The notes beneath the pieces are model-generated. The model saw only the letters and a list, made by a program, of their open reading frames with translations. It was not told the DNA's origin and did no database searches. From contig CAYRFP010000005.1 of assembly GCA_964423675.1 (NCBI GenBank), positions 1-64,000 of the forward strand: 64,000 bases of DNA, in the 5' to 3' direction. Below, in pieces: positions 8,252-16,357 of this stretch. Within the stretch, counting starts at the first letter, position 1, and each line of letters opens with the position of its first letter. The DNA comes from RUG563 sp964423675. GTDB lineage: Bacteria > Bacillota > Clostridia > Christensenellales > Aristaeellaceae. The translations under genes and the position numbers were made by a program.

Positions 8252-8518
8252 ATGCATGACGAGCGGCTGGAACGCTTTTTGGCGGCGGCAGAACGGATGC
8301 AGCTGGGCGCATTTGTGCGTTTTGAAAGCGACCGGCGGCGTAGACTGGCGGATGCGTTTTGGCAGGGTGTGGCCCGAGGGCTGGGCGCGATGGTGGGCTT
8401 TTCTGTTCTGGGCGCGGCGCTGCTGTTTTTTTTGCAGGCGCTGGCAGAAAGAAATCTGCCAGGAATCAGCGATTTCGTGGCGAGGGTGGTAACGCTTGTG
8501 CAGATGAGGATACAATAA
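8252..8518 (+). CDS. Small membrane protein, DUF5665-like
   Basis: 88 residues from the ATG at 8252 behind a GGGAGG site. The first ~45 residues are charged and helical (HDERLERFLAAAERMQ). They are followed by one membrane segment at about 47-67 (LGAMVGFSVLGAALLFFLQA) and a short helical tail ending in FVARVVTLVQ. The combination of a basic helix, a GLGAMVGFSVLGA-type segment and this tail matches the DUF5665 family of Firmicutes, whose role is not known. It lies two bases ahead of lspA, so the genes are cotranscribed. Confidence 0.75.
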   Translation: MHDERLERFLAAAERMQLGAFVRFESDRRRRLADAFWQGVARGLGAMVGFSVLGAALLFFLQALAERNLPGISDFVARVVTLVQMRIQ

Positions 8519-8520
8519 AA

Positions 8521-8979
8521 ATGAAGAAATACAAGGCCTTTTTTTTCTGTGGTTTGCCGGGGCTGCTGGTGCTGGCATTGGATCAGCTGACAAAGGCGCT
8601 GCTGTTTGGGCAGGATCGAGCCCTGCTCCCCGGCGTTGTCCGAATTACAAGCACACGAAACACGGGCATGGCGCTGGGGTTGATTCAGGACAACGTGGGG
8701 TTGGTGATTGCGGCTTGCGCCGTGGTGGTGGGGCTGGCGATTTGGTTGCTGCGCGATGCTCATCCCAGGGGCATGGCGGCGCTGGGGTTGTCTTTGATCG
8801 CTGGTGGCGTGGGCAACATGATCGACCGCATTGCCCTGGGCTATGTGCGCGATTTGTTTGAACTGTTGTTTGTTGACTTTTATATTTTCAACGTGGCCGA
8901 TGTAGGCGTTGTGGTCGGTGCAGGAATGTGCATCATTAGCTTACTGTTCCGCCCGAAAGATTGGAGATTTCGATGCTGA
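8521..8979 (+). CDS. lspA: Lipoprotein signal peptidase II
   Basis: 152 residues. It removes the signal peptide of diacylglyceryl-modified prolipoproteins in the membrane. There are four hydrophobic segments, an N-terminal LALDQLTKALL motif, the NTGMALGL loop, and both catalytic aspartates: D102 in GNMIDRI and D127 in FNVADVG. The ATG at 8521 follows the DUF5665 stop by two bases; longer in-frame starts would overlap that gene. The 3' end overlaps the next gene by seven bases, giving the common Firmicutes lspA-rluD order. Several binding proteins in this window lack a lipobox, but at least one neighbour (52947-53435) may be a client. Confidence 0.93.
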   Translation: MKKYKAFFFCGLPGLLVLALDQLTKALLFGQDRALLPGVVRITSTRNTGMALGLIQDNVGLVIAACAVVVGLAIWLLRDAHPRGMAALGLSLIAGGVGNMIDRIALGYVRDLFELLFVDFYIFNVADVGVVVGAGMCIISLLFRPKDWRFRC

Positions 8980-9866
8980 AGGAATACCAGGGAAACGGCC
9001 AGCGGCTGGATGTGCTGCTGAGCCAGGACGGGGAAATCACCCGCTCCCGGGCGGCAGCGCTGATTAAGGATGGCTGTGTGACGGTGAACGGACGGCGGGA
9101 AGACAAGGCATCCTGCAAGCCGGGGCCTCAGGATCAGGTAGCTCTTTTGTTGCCGGAGCCCAAGCCAGCCAGAGCGCAGGCGCAGGATCTGCCGCTGGAA
9201 ATTCTGTATGAAGATGCGCATTTGGCCGTGGTGGTTAAGCCCTGCGGCATGGTGGTACATCCTGCGGCGGGAAACGATGATGGCACGCTGGTGAACGCGC
9301 TTTTGTATCATCTGGATCATCTTTCTGGGATTGGCGGGGAAATGCGGCCGGGGATTGTGCATCGGCTGGACAAGGATACCAGCGGGCTTATGCTGGTGGC
9401 AAAGGATGACAAAACCCACGCAGCGCTGTCCGAACAATTGGCGGCCCGGCAGATGGAAAAGCATTATCGGGCGATGGTGGCGGGGCGTATGAAGGAGACG
9501 TTCGGCGTGATTGAAAAGCCGATTGCCCGCAGCCGAACCGACCGCAAGAAAATGGCCGTGGACGAAAACGGCCGCTGGGCCAGGACAGAGTGGCGTGTTT
9601 TGCAGGAGTATCCGGACAGAACGCTGCTGGACGTTCATATTATTACCGGCCGTACGCATCAAATTCGTGTTCATATGAGCAGTATTGGTCATCCGGTGCT
9701 GGGTGATCCGCTTTATGGCCAGCGGCATATGCCCGCTGCCCATCGGCTGATGCTCCACGCCTATTCTCTGGCCTTTACCCATCCGGAAACGGGGGAGCGA
9801 ATGCAGTTTATCGCGCCCTGCCCTTTTGTGCAGGAAACGCAGCAAACAAAGGATGAAGCAAAATGA
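8973..9866 (+). CDS. RluD-type 23S rRNA pseudouridine synthase
   Basis: 297 residues. It isomerises uridines in large-subunit rRNA. The N-terminal S4 RNA-binding domain (about 9-65, QRLDVLLSQDGEITRSRAAA) is followed by the RluA-type catalytic domain with HRLDKDTSGLMLVAK, whose Asp is the catalytic residue, and by the later motif TGRTHQIRVHMS. The ATG at 8973 has GGAG seven bases upstream and lies inside the end of lspA; a TTG twelve bases earlier is less likely. The stop overlaps the tlyA start as ATGA. The nearest family is RluD, but the modified positions cannot be proven here. Confidence 0.9.
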   Translation: MLKEYQGNGQRLDVLLSQDGEITRSRAAALIKDGCVTVNGRREDKASCKPGPQDQVALLLPEPKPARAQAQDLPLEILYEDAHLAVVVKPCGMVVHPAAGNDDGTLVNALLYHLDHLSGIGGEMRPGIVHRLDKDTSGLMLVAKDDKTHAALSEQLAARQMEKHYRAMVAGRMKETFGVIEKPIARSRTDRKKMAVDENGRWARTEWRVLQEYPDRTLLDVHIITGRTHQIRVHMSSIGHPVLGDPLYGQRHMPAAHRLMLHAYSLAFTHPETGERMQFIAPCPFVQETQQTKDEAK

Positions 9867-10675
9867 AGCAGAAGAAAGGACGGCTGATGGATCGCTTGCT
9901 GGAAATGGGCGCCTGCGCTCATGCCAAGGAGGCTGCCGCGCGGATTATGGCGGGCGAGGTTTATGTAAACGGCCAGATTGCTAGGAACGGCGCGATGGTG
10001 AAAGAAACAGATCAGGTGACGCTCAAGGGCGTTTTGCCTTATGCCAGCAAGGGCGGCTTTAAATTGGCCGGGGCGCTGGACGCGTTCGGGCTGGATGTGA
10101 CGGGAAAAATCTGCATAGACGCAGGTGCATCCACGGGCGGATTTACCGATTGCCTGTGCCAGCGCGGCGCGGAACGGATTTATGCAGTGGATGTAGGCTT
10201 TGGCCAATTAATGGGCAAGCTGCGACAGAATCCTCATGTGGTGAATCTGGAAAAAACCAATATCAGCGATGAAAAATTGCTGACGCTGGATCCTAAGCCG
10301 GAAATCGGCACGGTGGATGTGAGTTATTTATCGCTGCGCAAAGCGATTCCGTATTTTTCGGCTGTTTTGCATGGAGAGGGAGAACTGGTTTGTCTGGTGA
10401 AGCCGCTTTTTGAAATTGACGATGCGGAGGCACGGCGGACTGGAATCATTGCGGAAGACGCATATGCGCCGCTGCTGTTTGATCTGATTCGGGATGTGGA
10501 CGCCATGCCGGGAGCAAAGGCCGTGCATGTGACCCATAGCCCGGTGACAGGCAATGCTGGAACGCGGGAATTCTTCCTGCATGTGCTGCTGGGAAAAGAA
10601 GGAGCGGCCATTCCGGAAAGCGCTGTATACGCCGCCGTGCAGGCCGCCCGTGAATTGGAACTCTATCGGAAATAA
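9863..10675 (+). CDS. tlyA: TlyA-family rRNA 2'-O-methyltransferase
   Basis: 270 residues. TlyA methylates cytidine ribose in 16S and/or 23S rRNA, and loss gives capreomycin resistance in mycobacteria. The N-terminal S4 domain (RLMDRLLEMGACAHAKEAAA, about 8-65) is followed by the FtsJ-like Rossmann domain with KICIDAGASTGGFTDCL (SAM motif I) and TVDVSYLSL. The K-D-K-E-type catalytic residues fall in the expected places. It is coupled to the pseudouridine synthase by an ATGA overlap. It often sits beside xseB/dxs or nadK/recN in Firmicutes; here it is instead last in the lspA operon. Confidence 0.9.
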   Translation: MKQKKGRLMDRLLEMGACAHAKEAAARIMAGEVYVNGQIARNGAMVKETDQVTLKGVLPYASKGGFKLAGALDAFGLDVTGKICIDAGASTGGFTDCLCQRGAERIYAVDVGFGQLMGKLRQNPHVVNLEKTNISDEKLLTLDPKPEIGTVDVSYLSLRKAIPYFSAVLHGEGELVCLVKPLFEIDDAEARRTGIIAEDAYAPLLFDLIRDVDAMPGAKAVHVTHSPVTGNAGTREFFLHVLLGKEGAAIPESAVYAAVQAARELELYRK

Positions 10676-10685
10676 AGGTTAAAGG

Positions 10686-11081
10686 TCAGAAAAGCTGGAA
10701 CACCGTCCGGGACAGGAAATTGATCCAGCCCCGACGATCACGAACTTGGCCATCCCGGAACACATTCAAATCAATTATCGCGCATTGCCTGGAATGCAAA
10801 AAATAATAGCCCACCACATGCAGTCGGATTTCGCCCTTCATTTGACGGATATCCACGGCTGCGGCGGGAATTTGCCAATCCTGTTCCAGTTGCGCAGCCA
10901 GCGCCTGGACGATTTTCGCGATTTGGGTATGAGAGAGCAGGCCACAGCGAGTATCGCGCAGCAGGCGGGCATAATCCAGGGCGATATGCACGGTTTCCTG
11001 CCCCTGTTGCAGGGCGTGGTTGGCAGATGTATAATCGGAGAGAATCAGGCTTATCCAGTCGTTAGGGACGATCTGCAGCAC
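10686..11081 (-). CDS. Hypothetical protein, GTG start
   Basis: 131 residues. I do not recognise it. The GTG at 11081 has an AAAAGGAGG site nine bases upstream, better than the ATG at 11123, which has none. The protein starts MLQIVPNDWISLILSDY and is mostly helical to about residue 75, with a long stretch that could mediate packing (QIAKIVQALAAQLEQDW). It then has a beta-rich segment (GEIRLHVVGYYFLH, AIIDLNVFRDGQVRDRRGW). No signal peptide or membrane helix is seen. It converges on tlyA with only ten bases between the stops. Confidence 0.6.
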   Translation of the reverse strand: MLQIVPNDWISLILSDYTSANHALQQGQETVHIALDYARLLRDTRCGLLSHTQIAKIVQALAAQLEQDWQIPAAAVDIRQMKGEIRLHVVGYYFLHSRQCAIIDLNVFRDGQVRDRRGWINFLSRTVFQLF

Positions 11082-11283
11082 GGAAGGCGGCCTCCTTTTC
11101 GGCTTTGAAGGATACTGTATCACGCAGCAGCGGGGATGTCAATCCTTTTTGACACATGAGACGCACATTGCCAATTTCTTATGATTCTCTAATCTTTTTC
11201 CCCGGCGGCTTTTATCTTTGGGCGGTAAACTATTCTCGTTCCCAGGATAATGAACGGGCGCAGAGCCCAAGGAGGATATGAAC

Positions 11284-11784
11284 ATGGATCATTATGAGAT
11301 GGTAGAAAAGCTGCGGCAGAAGGCGAACGTTACCTATGAGGAAGCGAAGGATGCCTTGGAATCCAGCGATTGGGACATGCTGGATGCGCTGGTTTTATTA
11401 GAAAGCGAGGGCAAGGTACGGCCGGATGAATCCGCATCTGGTTTTACCACAAAGCCGAAGCCAGAACCGCAGCCGGAAAAGCACTGGCACATGGAATGGA
11501 GCGAAGGAGCCAAACGTTTTGGACGGATGCTGTGCAAGCTATTCCAGAAAGGCAACAGTAACAGCTTTGTTATTTCTCGCAAGGGCGGAGAATTGGTATC
11601 CATGCCTGTCACAGTGCTGGCATTATTGATTATTATGGGATGGCCTTTTTCGCTGATTGTGCTGGTGGCCGGACTGTTTATTGGGCTGCAGTATTCTTTC
11701 CGCGGCCCAGATGTGGGCGACAAGATCAACAGCATGATGGACAAAGCGTCCGAGGCTGCCCAGGGCAAGGAATCGGAGAAATGA
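11284..11784 (+). CDS. UBA-like plus DUF4342 membrane protein
   Basis: 166 residues. The first ~45 form a UBA/TS-N-like three-helix unit (KLRQKANVTYEEAKDALESS), which is typical of proteins carrying DUF4342. A Pro/Lys-rich linker follows, then a DUF4342 domain with FVISRKGGELVSMPVTVLALL running into a hydrophobic segment at about 107-138. The ATG at 11284 is eight bases from GGAGG; the ATG at 11278 is too close to it. Biochemical function is unknown for the family. It precedes a two-component pair by about 200 bases on the same strand and may share its transcript. Confidence 0.75.
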   Translation: MDHYEMVEKLRQKANVTYEEAKDALESSDWDMLDALVLLESEGKVRPDESASGFTTKPKPEPQPEKHWHMEWSEGAKRFGRMLCKLFQKGNSNSFVISRKGGELVSMPVTVLALLIIMGWPFSLIVLVAGLFIGLQYSFRGPDVGDKINSMMDKASEAAQGKESEK

Positions 11785-11991
11785 TGGGAGAAATACAGTC
11801 TCCGACGGGCTGGGGAATGATTCCTTCTTGCTCCACGCAGAAACCCGCTGATTAGACGCGATCAAGAAATATTGTGAACCGAGGCCAGCGGTGAAAACTT
11901 TTGTGGGGACACGGGGCGCGTGGCCCCGCTCGTTCCCCTGTTCCCAGTACATAGTCCCTGGAATCCCGTGTAGAAATCAAAGGAGACACGT
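11785..11991 (+). other. Intergenic stretch ahead of the two-component pair
   Basis: 207 bases with no convincing reading frame. A GC-rich hairpin (CGGGGC-GCGTG-GCCCCG near 11910-11926) is visible with no T run, so it is not a clear terminator. I see no consensus promoter. Confidence 0.4.
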
Positions 11992-12672
11992 ATGACAAGA
12001 ATCCTGCTGGTAGAAGATGAAGAAAAACTGGCCCGGTTCATTGAACTGGAGTTAACCCATGAGGGATACCAGGTAGAAAAGGCGTTTGATGGCCGAGCAG
12101 GATTGGATGCGGCGGAACAGGGCACGTATGACTTGATGCTGCTTGATATTATGTTGCCAGGGCTGAATGGCCTGGAAGTACTGCGGCGGCTTCGGCGAAC
12201 CACGAACATGCCGGTGATTATCCTGACGGCTCGGGATGCTGTGATGGATAAAGTGACAGGCCTTGATATGGGCGCGGATGACTACATTACCAAGCCGTTC
12301 TCAATTGAGGAATTGCTGGCGCGTATCCGCGTTGCCCTGCGAAAACAGGCCTCTCAGCGAGAGGAAAGCCAGGTTATGCGCCTGGGCGAACTGACGATGG
12401 ACGTGGCCCATCACCGTGTGATGCGGGATGACGTGGAAATTGAATTGACCAGCAGGGAATTCGCATTGCTTCAGTATTTTATGGAAAATAAAACCATCGT
12501 GCTTACTCGGGAACAACTGCTGGAACGGGTCTGGGGCTATCAGTTTATGGGAGAAACGAATGTGGTGGACGTGTATGTGCGTTATCTTCGTAGTAAGATC
12601 GATGACAGTCATACGCATAAATACCTGCAAACCGTGCGCGGCGTGGGCTATGTGCTGAGGGAAACACCATGA
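11992..12672 (+). CDS. OmpR/PhoB-family response regulator
   Basis: 226 residues. The receiver domain (1-120) has the acidic pair at E8-D9, the phosphoacceptor D52 in LMLLDIMLPG, the Thr in IILTARD and the Lys in ITKPF. The C-terminal winged helix (about 130-226) has the transactivation-loop signature TREQLLERVWGY and ends YLQTVRGVGYVL. An AAAGGAGA site precedes the ATG. It overlaps the histidine kinase gene by four bases (ATGA), so the pair is coupled. The stimulus and regulon are not evident. Confidence 0.92.
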   Translation: MTRILLVEDEEKLARFIELELTHEGYQVEKAFDGRAGLDAAEQGTYDLMLLDIMLPGLNGLEVLRRLRRTTNMPVIILTARDAVMDKVTGLDMGADDYITKPFSIEELLARIRVALRKQASQREESQVMRLGELTMDVAHHRVMRDDVEIELTSREFALLQYFMENKTIVLTREQLLERVWGYQFMGETNVVDVYVRYLRSKIDDSHTHKYLQTVRGVGYVLRETP

Positions 12673-13955
12673 GAGAAGACCGGCGAATGAAATCGATTGC
12701 CAGGCGGATGAACCGATCCTGGCTTTTTCGCGTGATATTGCTGCTAATAGCAGTGAATATGGTGGTGGCTGGGCTGACGGTTTTTGGCTTTTGTTATTTG
12801 GCAGAGGAAACCCAGGGCGGCTGGCAGCAGGATCGCCCGGCAAGAAACCTGACCTGGGACGCATCTGTTTTGATCTGGGATCGCCCACTGACCATAACGT
12901 ATACATTTATTGATGAAAGCGGAAACGCCTATACAGCTTCCGGCTATGGCTTTTTCCAGTTTGTCCGGGCATTGTTCGGCGTGCTGCTGCTGGCAGAAGT
13001 GCTGCTACTGACGCTGCACGGCCTGGGCGGCCGCCGACGCGCACGGCGATTGCTGCTGCCGCTGGAACAAATGGCGGCTACTGCGCAGGAATTGAGCCGC
13101 GCGTCGCTGGATCCTGAAAAATTGCATAATTTGGAGGACGCGATTGCAACGGTGTCTCCCCTGGCACCGGATGCAAAATTGACCACTGGCGATCGGGAAT
13201 TGCAGGGGCTGGAAACAGCAGTGAACGATTTGCTTCGGCGTATGCGGGAATCCTATCGGGAGCAGAGCCGCTTCGTTTCGGATGCTTCCCATGAACTGCG
13301 AACGCCGATTGCCGTGATTCAGGGTTATGCGGATATGCTCAGCCGCTGGGGGAAGGGAGATGAAAAGGTGCTGGAAGAAGGGATCAGCGCCATTCAATCC
13401 GAATCCGCCCATATGAAAACCCTGATCGAACAGCTGTTGTTTCTGGCGCGGGGAGATAGCGGACGTAATCAACTGGTTTTGGAAGAAGTGGATTTGGCTC
13501 AAATGATGCGGGAGGTGATGGATGAATCCCAGATGATTTATCCGAACCGGCGCTGGAGGCTGCGACTGGGGCAGGAGCCGTTACAGGTGTGTGGGGACGC
13601 GGCCATGCTTAAGCAGACGGCGCGGATCCTGGTGGATAATGCAGTGCGGTATACCAGCGAGGAGGAGGGCATTACGCTGATTGCGCAAATGCAGGAGGGG
13701 ATTCCCTGCTTTGCCGTGCAGGATAACGGCATGGGGATTAAAGCGGAAGACTTGAACCATATTTTCGATCGGTTTTATCGGTCAGATCCTGCCCGCGCCC
13801 GGGCAACGGGCGGAACGGGACTGGGCCTGTCCATCGCTCAATGGATTGTGGAGCGACATGGGGGATATTTCGAGGTATTTTCCCGTGAGGAGGTGGGCAC
13901 TCGCATGAGCGTTTTGCTTCCCCAGAAGCCAGAAGAAAAGGAAGTAAAGGAATAA
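12669..13955 (+). CDS. Membrane sensor histidine kinase
   Basis: 428 residues and the partner of the preceding regulator. There are two membrane segments (about 18-43 and 97-117) around a short extracytoplasmic loop of roughly 55 residues, then a HAMP-like linker with REL-rich helices. The dimerisation domain carries H208 in SDASHELRTPIAVIQGY. The ATPase domain has the N box VDNAVRY, the G1 box VQDNGMG, the F box FDRFYRSD and the G2 box GGTGLGLSIA. The small extracytoplasmic loop suggests sensing of the membrane or a small ligand rather than a large domain. A terminator follows directly. Confidence 0.92.
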   Translation: MREDRRMKSIARRMNRSWLFRVILLLIAVNMVVAGLTVFGFCYLAEETQGGWQQDRPARNLTWDASVLIWDRPLTITYTFIDESGNAYTASGYGFFQFVRALFGVLLLAEVLLLTLHGLGGRRRARRLLLPLEQMAATAQELSRASLDPEKLHNLEDAIATVSPLAPDAKLTTGDRELQGLETAVNDLLRRMRESYREQSRFVSDASHELRTPIAVIQGYADMLSRWGKGDEKVLEEGISAIQSESAHMKTLIEQLLFLARGDSGRNQLVLEEVDLAQMMREVMDESQMIYPNRRWRLRLGQEPLQVCGDAAMLKQTARILVDNAVRYTSEEEGITLIAQMQEGIPCFAVQDNGMGIKAEDLNHIFDRFYRSDPARARATGGTGLGLSIAQWIVERHGGYFEVFSREEVGTRMSVLLPQKPEEKEVKE

Positions 13956-13961
13956 ACATGG

Positions 13962-13990
13962 GAGAGCCGACAAAGACGGCCCTCTTTTTT
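13962..13990 (+). terminator. Terminator after the histidine kinase
   Basis: GAGAGCCG (13962-13969) pairs with CGGCCCTC (13977-13984) with one mismatch, followed by TTTTTT. Confidence 0.7.
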
Positions 13991-14015
13991 GTGAAGTGCT
14001 TCCGGCGTCTCCCTC

Positions 14016-14045
14016 TTGATATTCGAGGGTAAAATAGCGTATAAT
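14016..14045 (+). promoter_or_regulatory. Promoter of murC
   Basis: TTGATA (14016-14021), an 18-base spacer, TATAAT (14040-14045), 28 bases before the ATG at 14074. Confidence 0.8.
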
Positions 14046-14073
14046 AAAGAGAATCTGTTTCTTGAGGTGAATT

Positions 14074-15468
14074 ATGATAAACATTCAGGATTACGTAGGC
14101 CAGCGGGTGCACATGATTGGCATCGGCGGCTCCAGCATGAGCGGTTTGGCTGAAATGCTGCTACGGGAAGGATATATCGTTACAGGATCGGATAACGCCA
14201 ATTCGCATGCGGTGGAACGGCTGCGGGCTATGGGTATTTCGGTTTCTGTGGGGCATCAGGCGGAAAACGTGCAGGGGGCAGCGCTGGTTGTCTTTTCGGC
14301 GGCTATTGCGCCGGAAAATCCGGAACGGCAGGAAGCGAAACGGCTGGGTGTACCGGAAATGGAACGCTCCACGCTGCTGGGGGAACTGATGTTGGGCCAC
14401 AAAAATGTGATCTGTGTCAGCGGTGCGCATGGCAAAACCACCACCTCCTCCATGATCGCGGAGACGCTGCTGGAATGCGGGCAGGATCCAACGGTGCATA
14501 TTGGCGGGCGGCTGGACGCGCTGGGCGGCGGTTCCCGGATCGGTGGCAAGGACGTATTCGTGGCGGAAGCATGCGAGTTCCATGGAAGCTTTTTGGAAAT
14601 GCATCCCACGGTGGCGGTGGTGCTGAATATTGATGCGGATCATCTGGATTATTATAAAGACATCGATCATATCCAGCAGGCGTTTGGCCAGTTTCTTTCC
14701 CTGTTGCCCAGAAACGGACTGGCATTGGGCTGGGGCGAGGATGAACGAATTCAGGCGCTGTTTTCCGCGCTTTCCTGCGATAAACGCACCTTTGGCCTGA
14801 ACGAAGCCAACGATTATTATCCGGCGCATCTGACCTATAACGATACCGGCTGCCCGCGCTACGATGCAATGTATCGGGGTGAAAAGCTTTGCCGGGTGGA
14901 ACTGCGGGTGGCTGGCAGCTTTAACGTGGTCAATTCTCTGGCGGCGCTGGCAGCAGCCCACGCTGTGGGTGTGGATCCGACGGAAGCGGCGGCATCTCTT
15001 AGCCGGTTTGCGGGCGTGCATCGGCGGTTTGAGTTTACGGGTATGATCGATGGTGTAAAAATGTATCACGATTATGGCCATAACCCCACGGAAATGCGGG
15101 CGGCGCTGGCCGTAGCGCGGCAGCAGCATCCCCGGCGGCTTTGGGCGGTGATGCAGCCTCATACCTTCAGCCGGGTGAAAAGCCTGTTTGGCGATTATCT
15201 GACCTGCACGCAGATTGCGGATTATACCCTGGTGACAGATATTTTCGCCGCGCGGGAAAAGGATCCGGGGGATATTAAGGCGGAGATGATCGTGGACGGC
15301 ATGCGAAAAAATGGGGTTGATGCAGTGCATACGCCGTCCTTTGACGATACGGAAAAGTATCTGCGGGCGCACTGGCAGCCCGGCGACCTGGTGCTGACCA
15401 TGGGCTGCGGCAACATCAATCTGCTCAACGAGCAGATGCAGATGCATGGCGACACGGAAAGCAGATAA
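14074..15468 (+). CDS. murC: UDP-N-acetylmuramate--L-alanine ligase
   Basis: 464 residues. It adds L-alanine to UDP-MurNAc with ATP, the first amino acid of the peptidoglycan stem. The N-terminal Rossmann domain has HMIGIGGSSMSGLAEML. The ATP loop GAHGKTTTS is at 117-125. The central domain has LNIDADHLDYY and the C-terminal domain HDYGHNPTEM, both characteristic of MurC. Length is normal. An AGG-type site and a promoter precede the ATG. It is monocistronic here, away from a dcw cluster, as in many Clostridia. Confidence 0.95.
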   Translation: MINIQDYVGQRVHMIGIGGSSMSGLAEMLLREGYIVTGSDNANSHAVERLRAMGISVSVGHQAENVQGAALVVFSAAIAPENPERQEAKRLGVPEMERSTLLGELMLGHKNVICVSGAHGKTTTSSMIAETLLECGQDPTVHIGGRLDALGGGSRIGGKDVFVAEACEFHGSFLEMHPTVAVVLNIDADHLDYYKDIDHIQQAFGQFLSLLPRNGLALGWGEDERIQALFSALSCDKRTFGLNEANDYYPAHLTYNDTGCPRYDAMYRGEKLCRVELRVAGSFNVVNSLAALAAAHAVGVDPTEAAASLSRFAGVHRRFEFTGMIDGVKMYHDYGHNPTEMRAALAVARQQHPRRLWAVMQPHTFSRVKSLFGDYLTCTQIADYTLVTDIFAAREKDPGDIKAEMIVDGMRKNGVDAVHTPSFDDTEKYLRAHWQPGDLVLTMGCGNINLLNEQMQMHGDTESR

Positions 15469-15497
15469 ACCGGACGGCGTTTCTGATTCCAACGAGG

Positions 15498-15526
15498 TTG
15501 ACATTCTGCCGACGTTTATCTATACT
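15498..15526 (+). promoter_or_regulatory. Promoter of the glycerophosphodiesterase gene
   Basis: TTGACA (15498-15503), a 17-base spacer, TATACT (15521-15526). The expected start near 15533 leaves a leader of about 26 bases to the ATG at 15559. Confidence 0.85.
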
Positions 15527-15558
15527 AAATGAGAACGAATCGAAGGGGGAACCGTTTT

Positions 15559-16281
15559 ATGTATGATACACTGCATATTCAGTCCGGCGATGTGAAGATG
15601 ATCGCCCATCGTGGCGTAAGCGGACTGGAACTGGAAAACACAGCTTCCGCTTTTGTGGCGGCGGGAAATCGCTCTTACTTTGGTATTGAAACCGATGTGC
15701 ATCGCACGGTGGACGGCCAGTTCATTATCATCCATGATGATAACACCAAGCGGGTGGCCGGCGATGAAATGATCGTGGAAAAAACCAGCTTCGAAACCCT
15801 TCGCGCCATTCGCCTGTGCGATAAGGATGGAAAAAAGGGGCGTAAGGATCTGGTCATGCCCTCTTTGGAGGAATACATCCTGCTGTGCAAAAAGTATGAA
15901 AAAGCGGCTGTGCTGGAATTAAAAAATCATTTTCAGCCTGAGGAGATCGATCAGATTATTCAGATTATCCGGAATGCGGAATGGCTGGAAAACACGATCT
16001 TTATTTCCTTCGATCTGCCGAACATGATTTGCCTGCGGGAAAAGCTACCTCAGCAGCCCGCCCAGTTTCTGATTTCGTCGTTCCCGGACTGGCTGGTGGA
16101 TACACTGCAAAAGTATCATCTGGATCTGGATATTCATCATCGGGCGTTAACTGCAGAGCGTGCTAAGGAGCTTAAGGAAGCGGGAATAAAGATCAACGTC
16201 TGGACGGTGGATTCGCTGGAAGAGGCGCAGCGGATGATCGAATATGGCGTTGATTATATTACCAGCAATATAATCGAATAA
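15559..16281 (+). CDS. Glycerophosphodiester phosphodiesterase-family protein
   Basis: 240 residues from the ATG at 15559 behind AAGGGGG. It would hydrolyse glycerophosphodiesters to an alcohol and glycerol 3-phosphate. The TIM-barrel motifs are intact: IAHRGVSGLELENTASAF (the catalytic His and Arg), GIETDVHRTVDGQFIIIHDD (metal ligands and second His), LELKNH, and the C-terminal INVWTVDS. There is no signal peptide, so it is cytosolic. An in-frame ATG at 15529 lies too close to the promoter. The alpha-galactosidase gene follows by 76 bases on the same strand with no terminator between, so they may be cotranscribed. Confidence 0.88.
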   Translation: MYDTLHIQSGDVKMIAHRGVSGLELENTASAFVAAGNRSYFGIETDVHRTVDGQFIIIHDDNTKRVAGDEMIVEKTSFETLRAIRLCDKDGKKGRKDLVMPSLEEYILLCKKYEKAAVLELKNHFQPEEIDQIIQIIRNAEWLENTIFISFDLPNMICLREKLPQQPAQFLISSFPDWLVDTLQKYHLDLDIHHRALTAERAKELKEAGIKINVWTVDSLEEAQRMIEYGVDYITSNIIE

Positions 16282-16357
16282 AGCATCTGTACACCAAAGA
16301 ACCGCACAACGATTCTTCCTTTTCCCCAAAACATGCACGACGAAAGGAACCATTCCA

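Noticed and set aside
11910..11926. Terminator between the DUF4342 gene and the response regulator
   Set aside because: A GC hairpin without a T tract; cotranscription remains possible.
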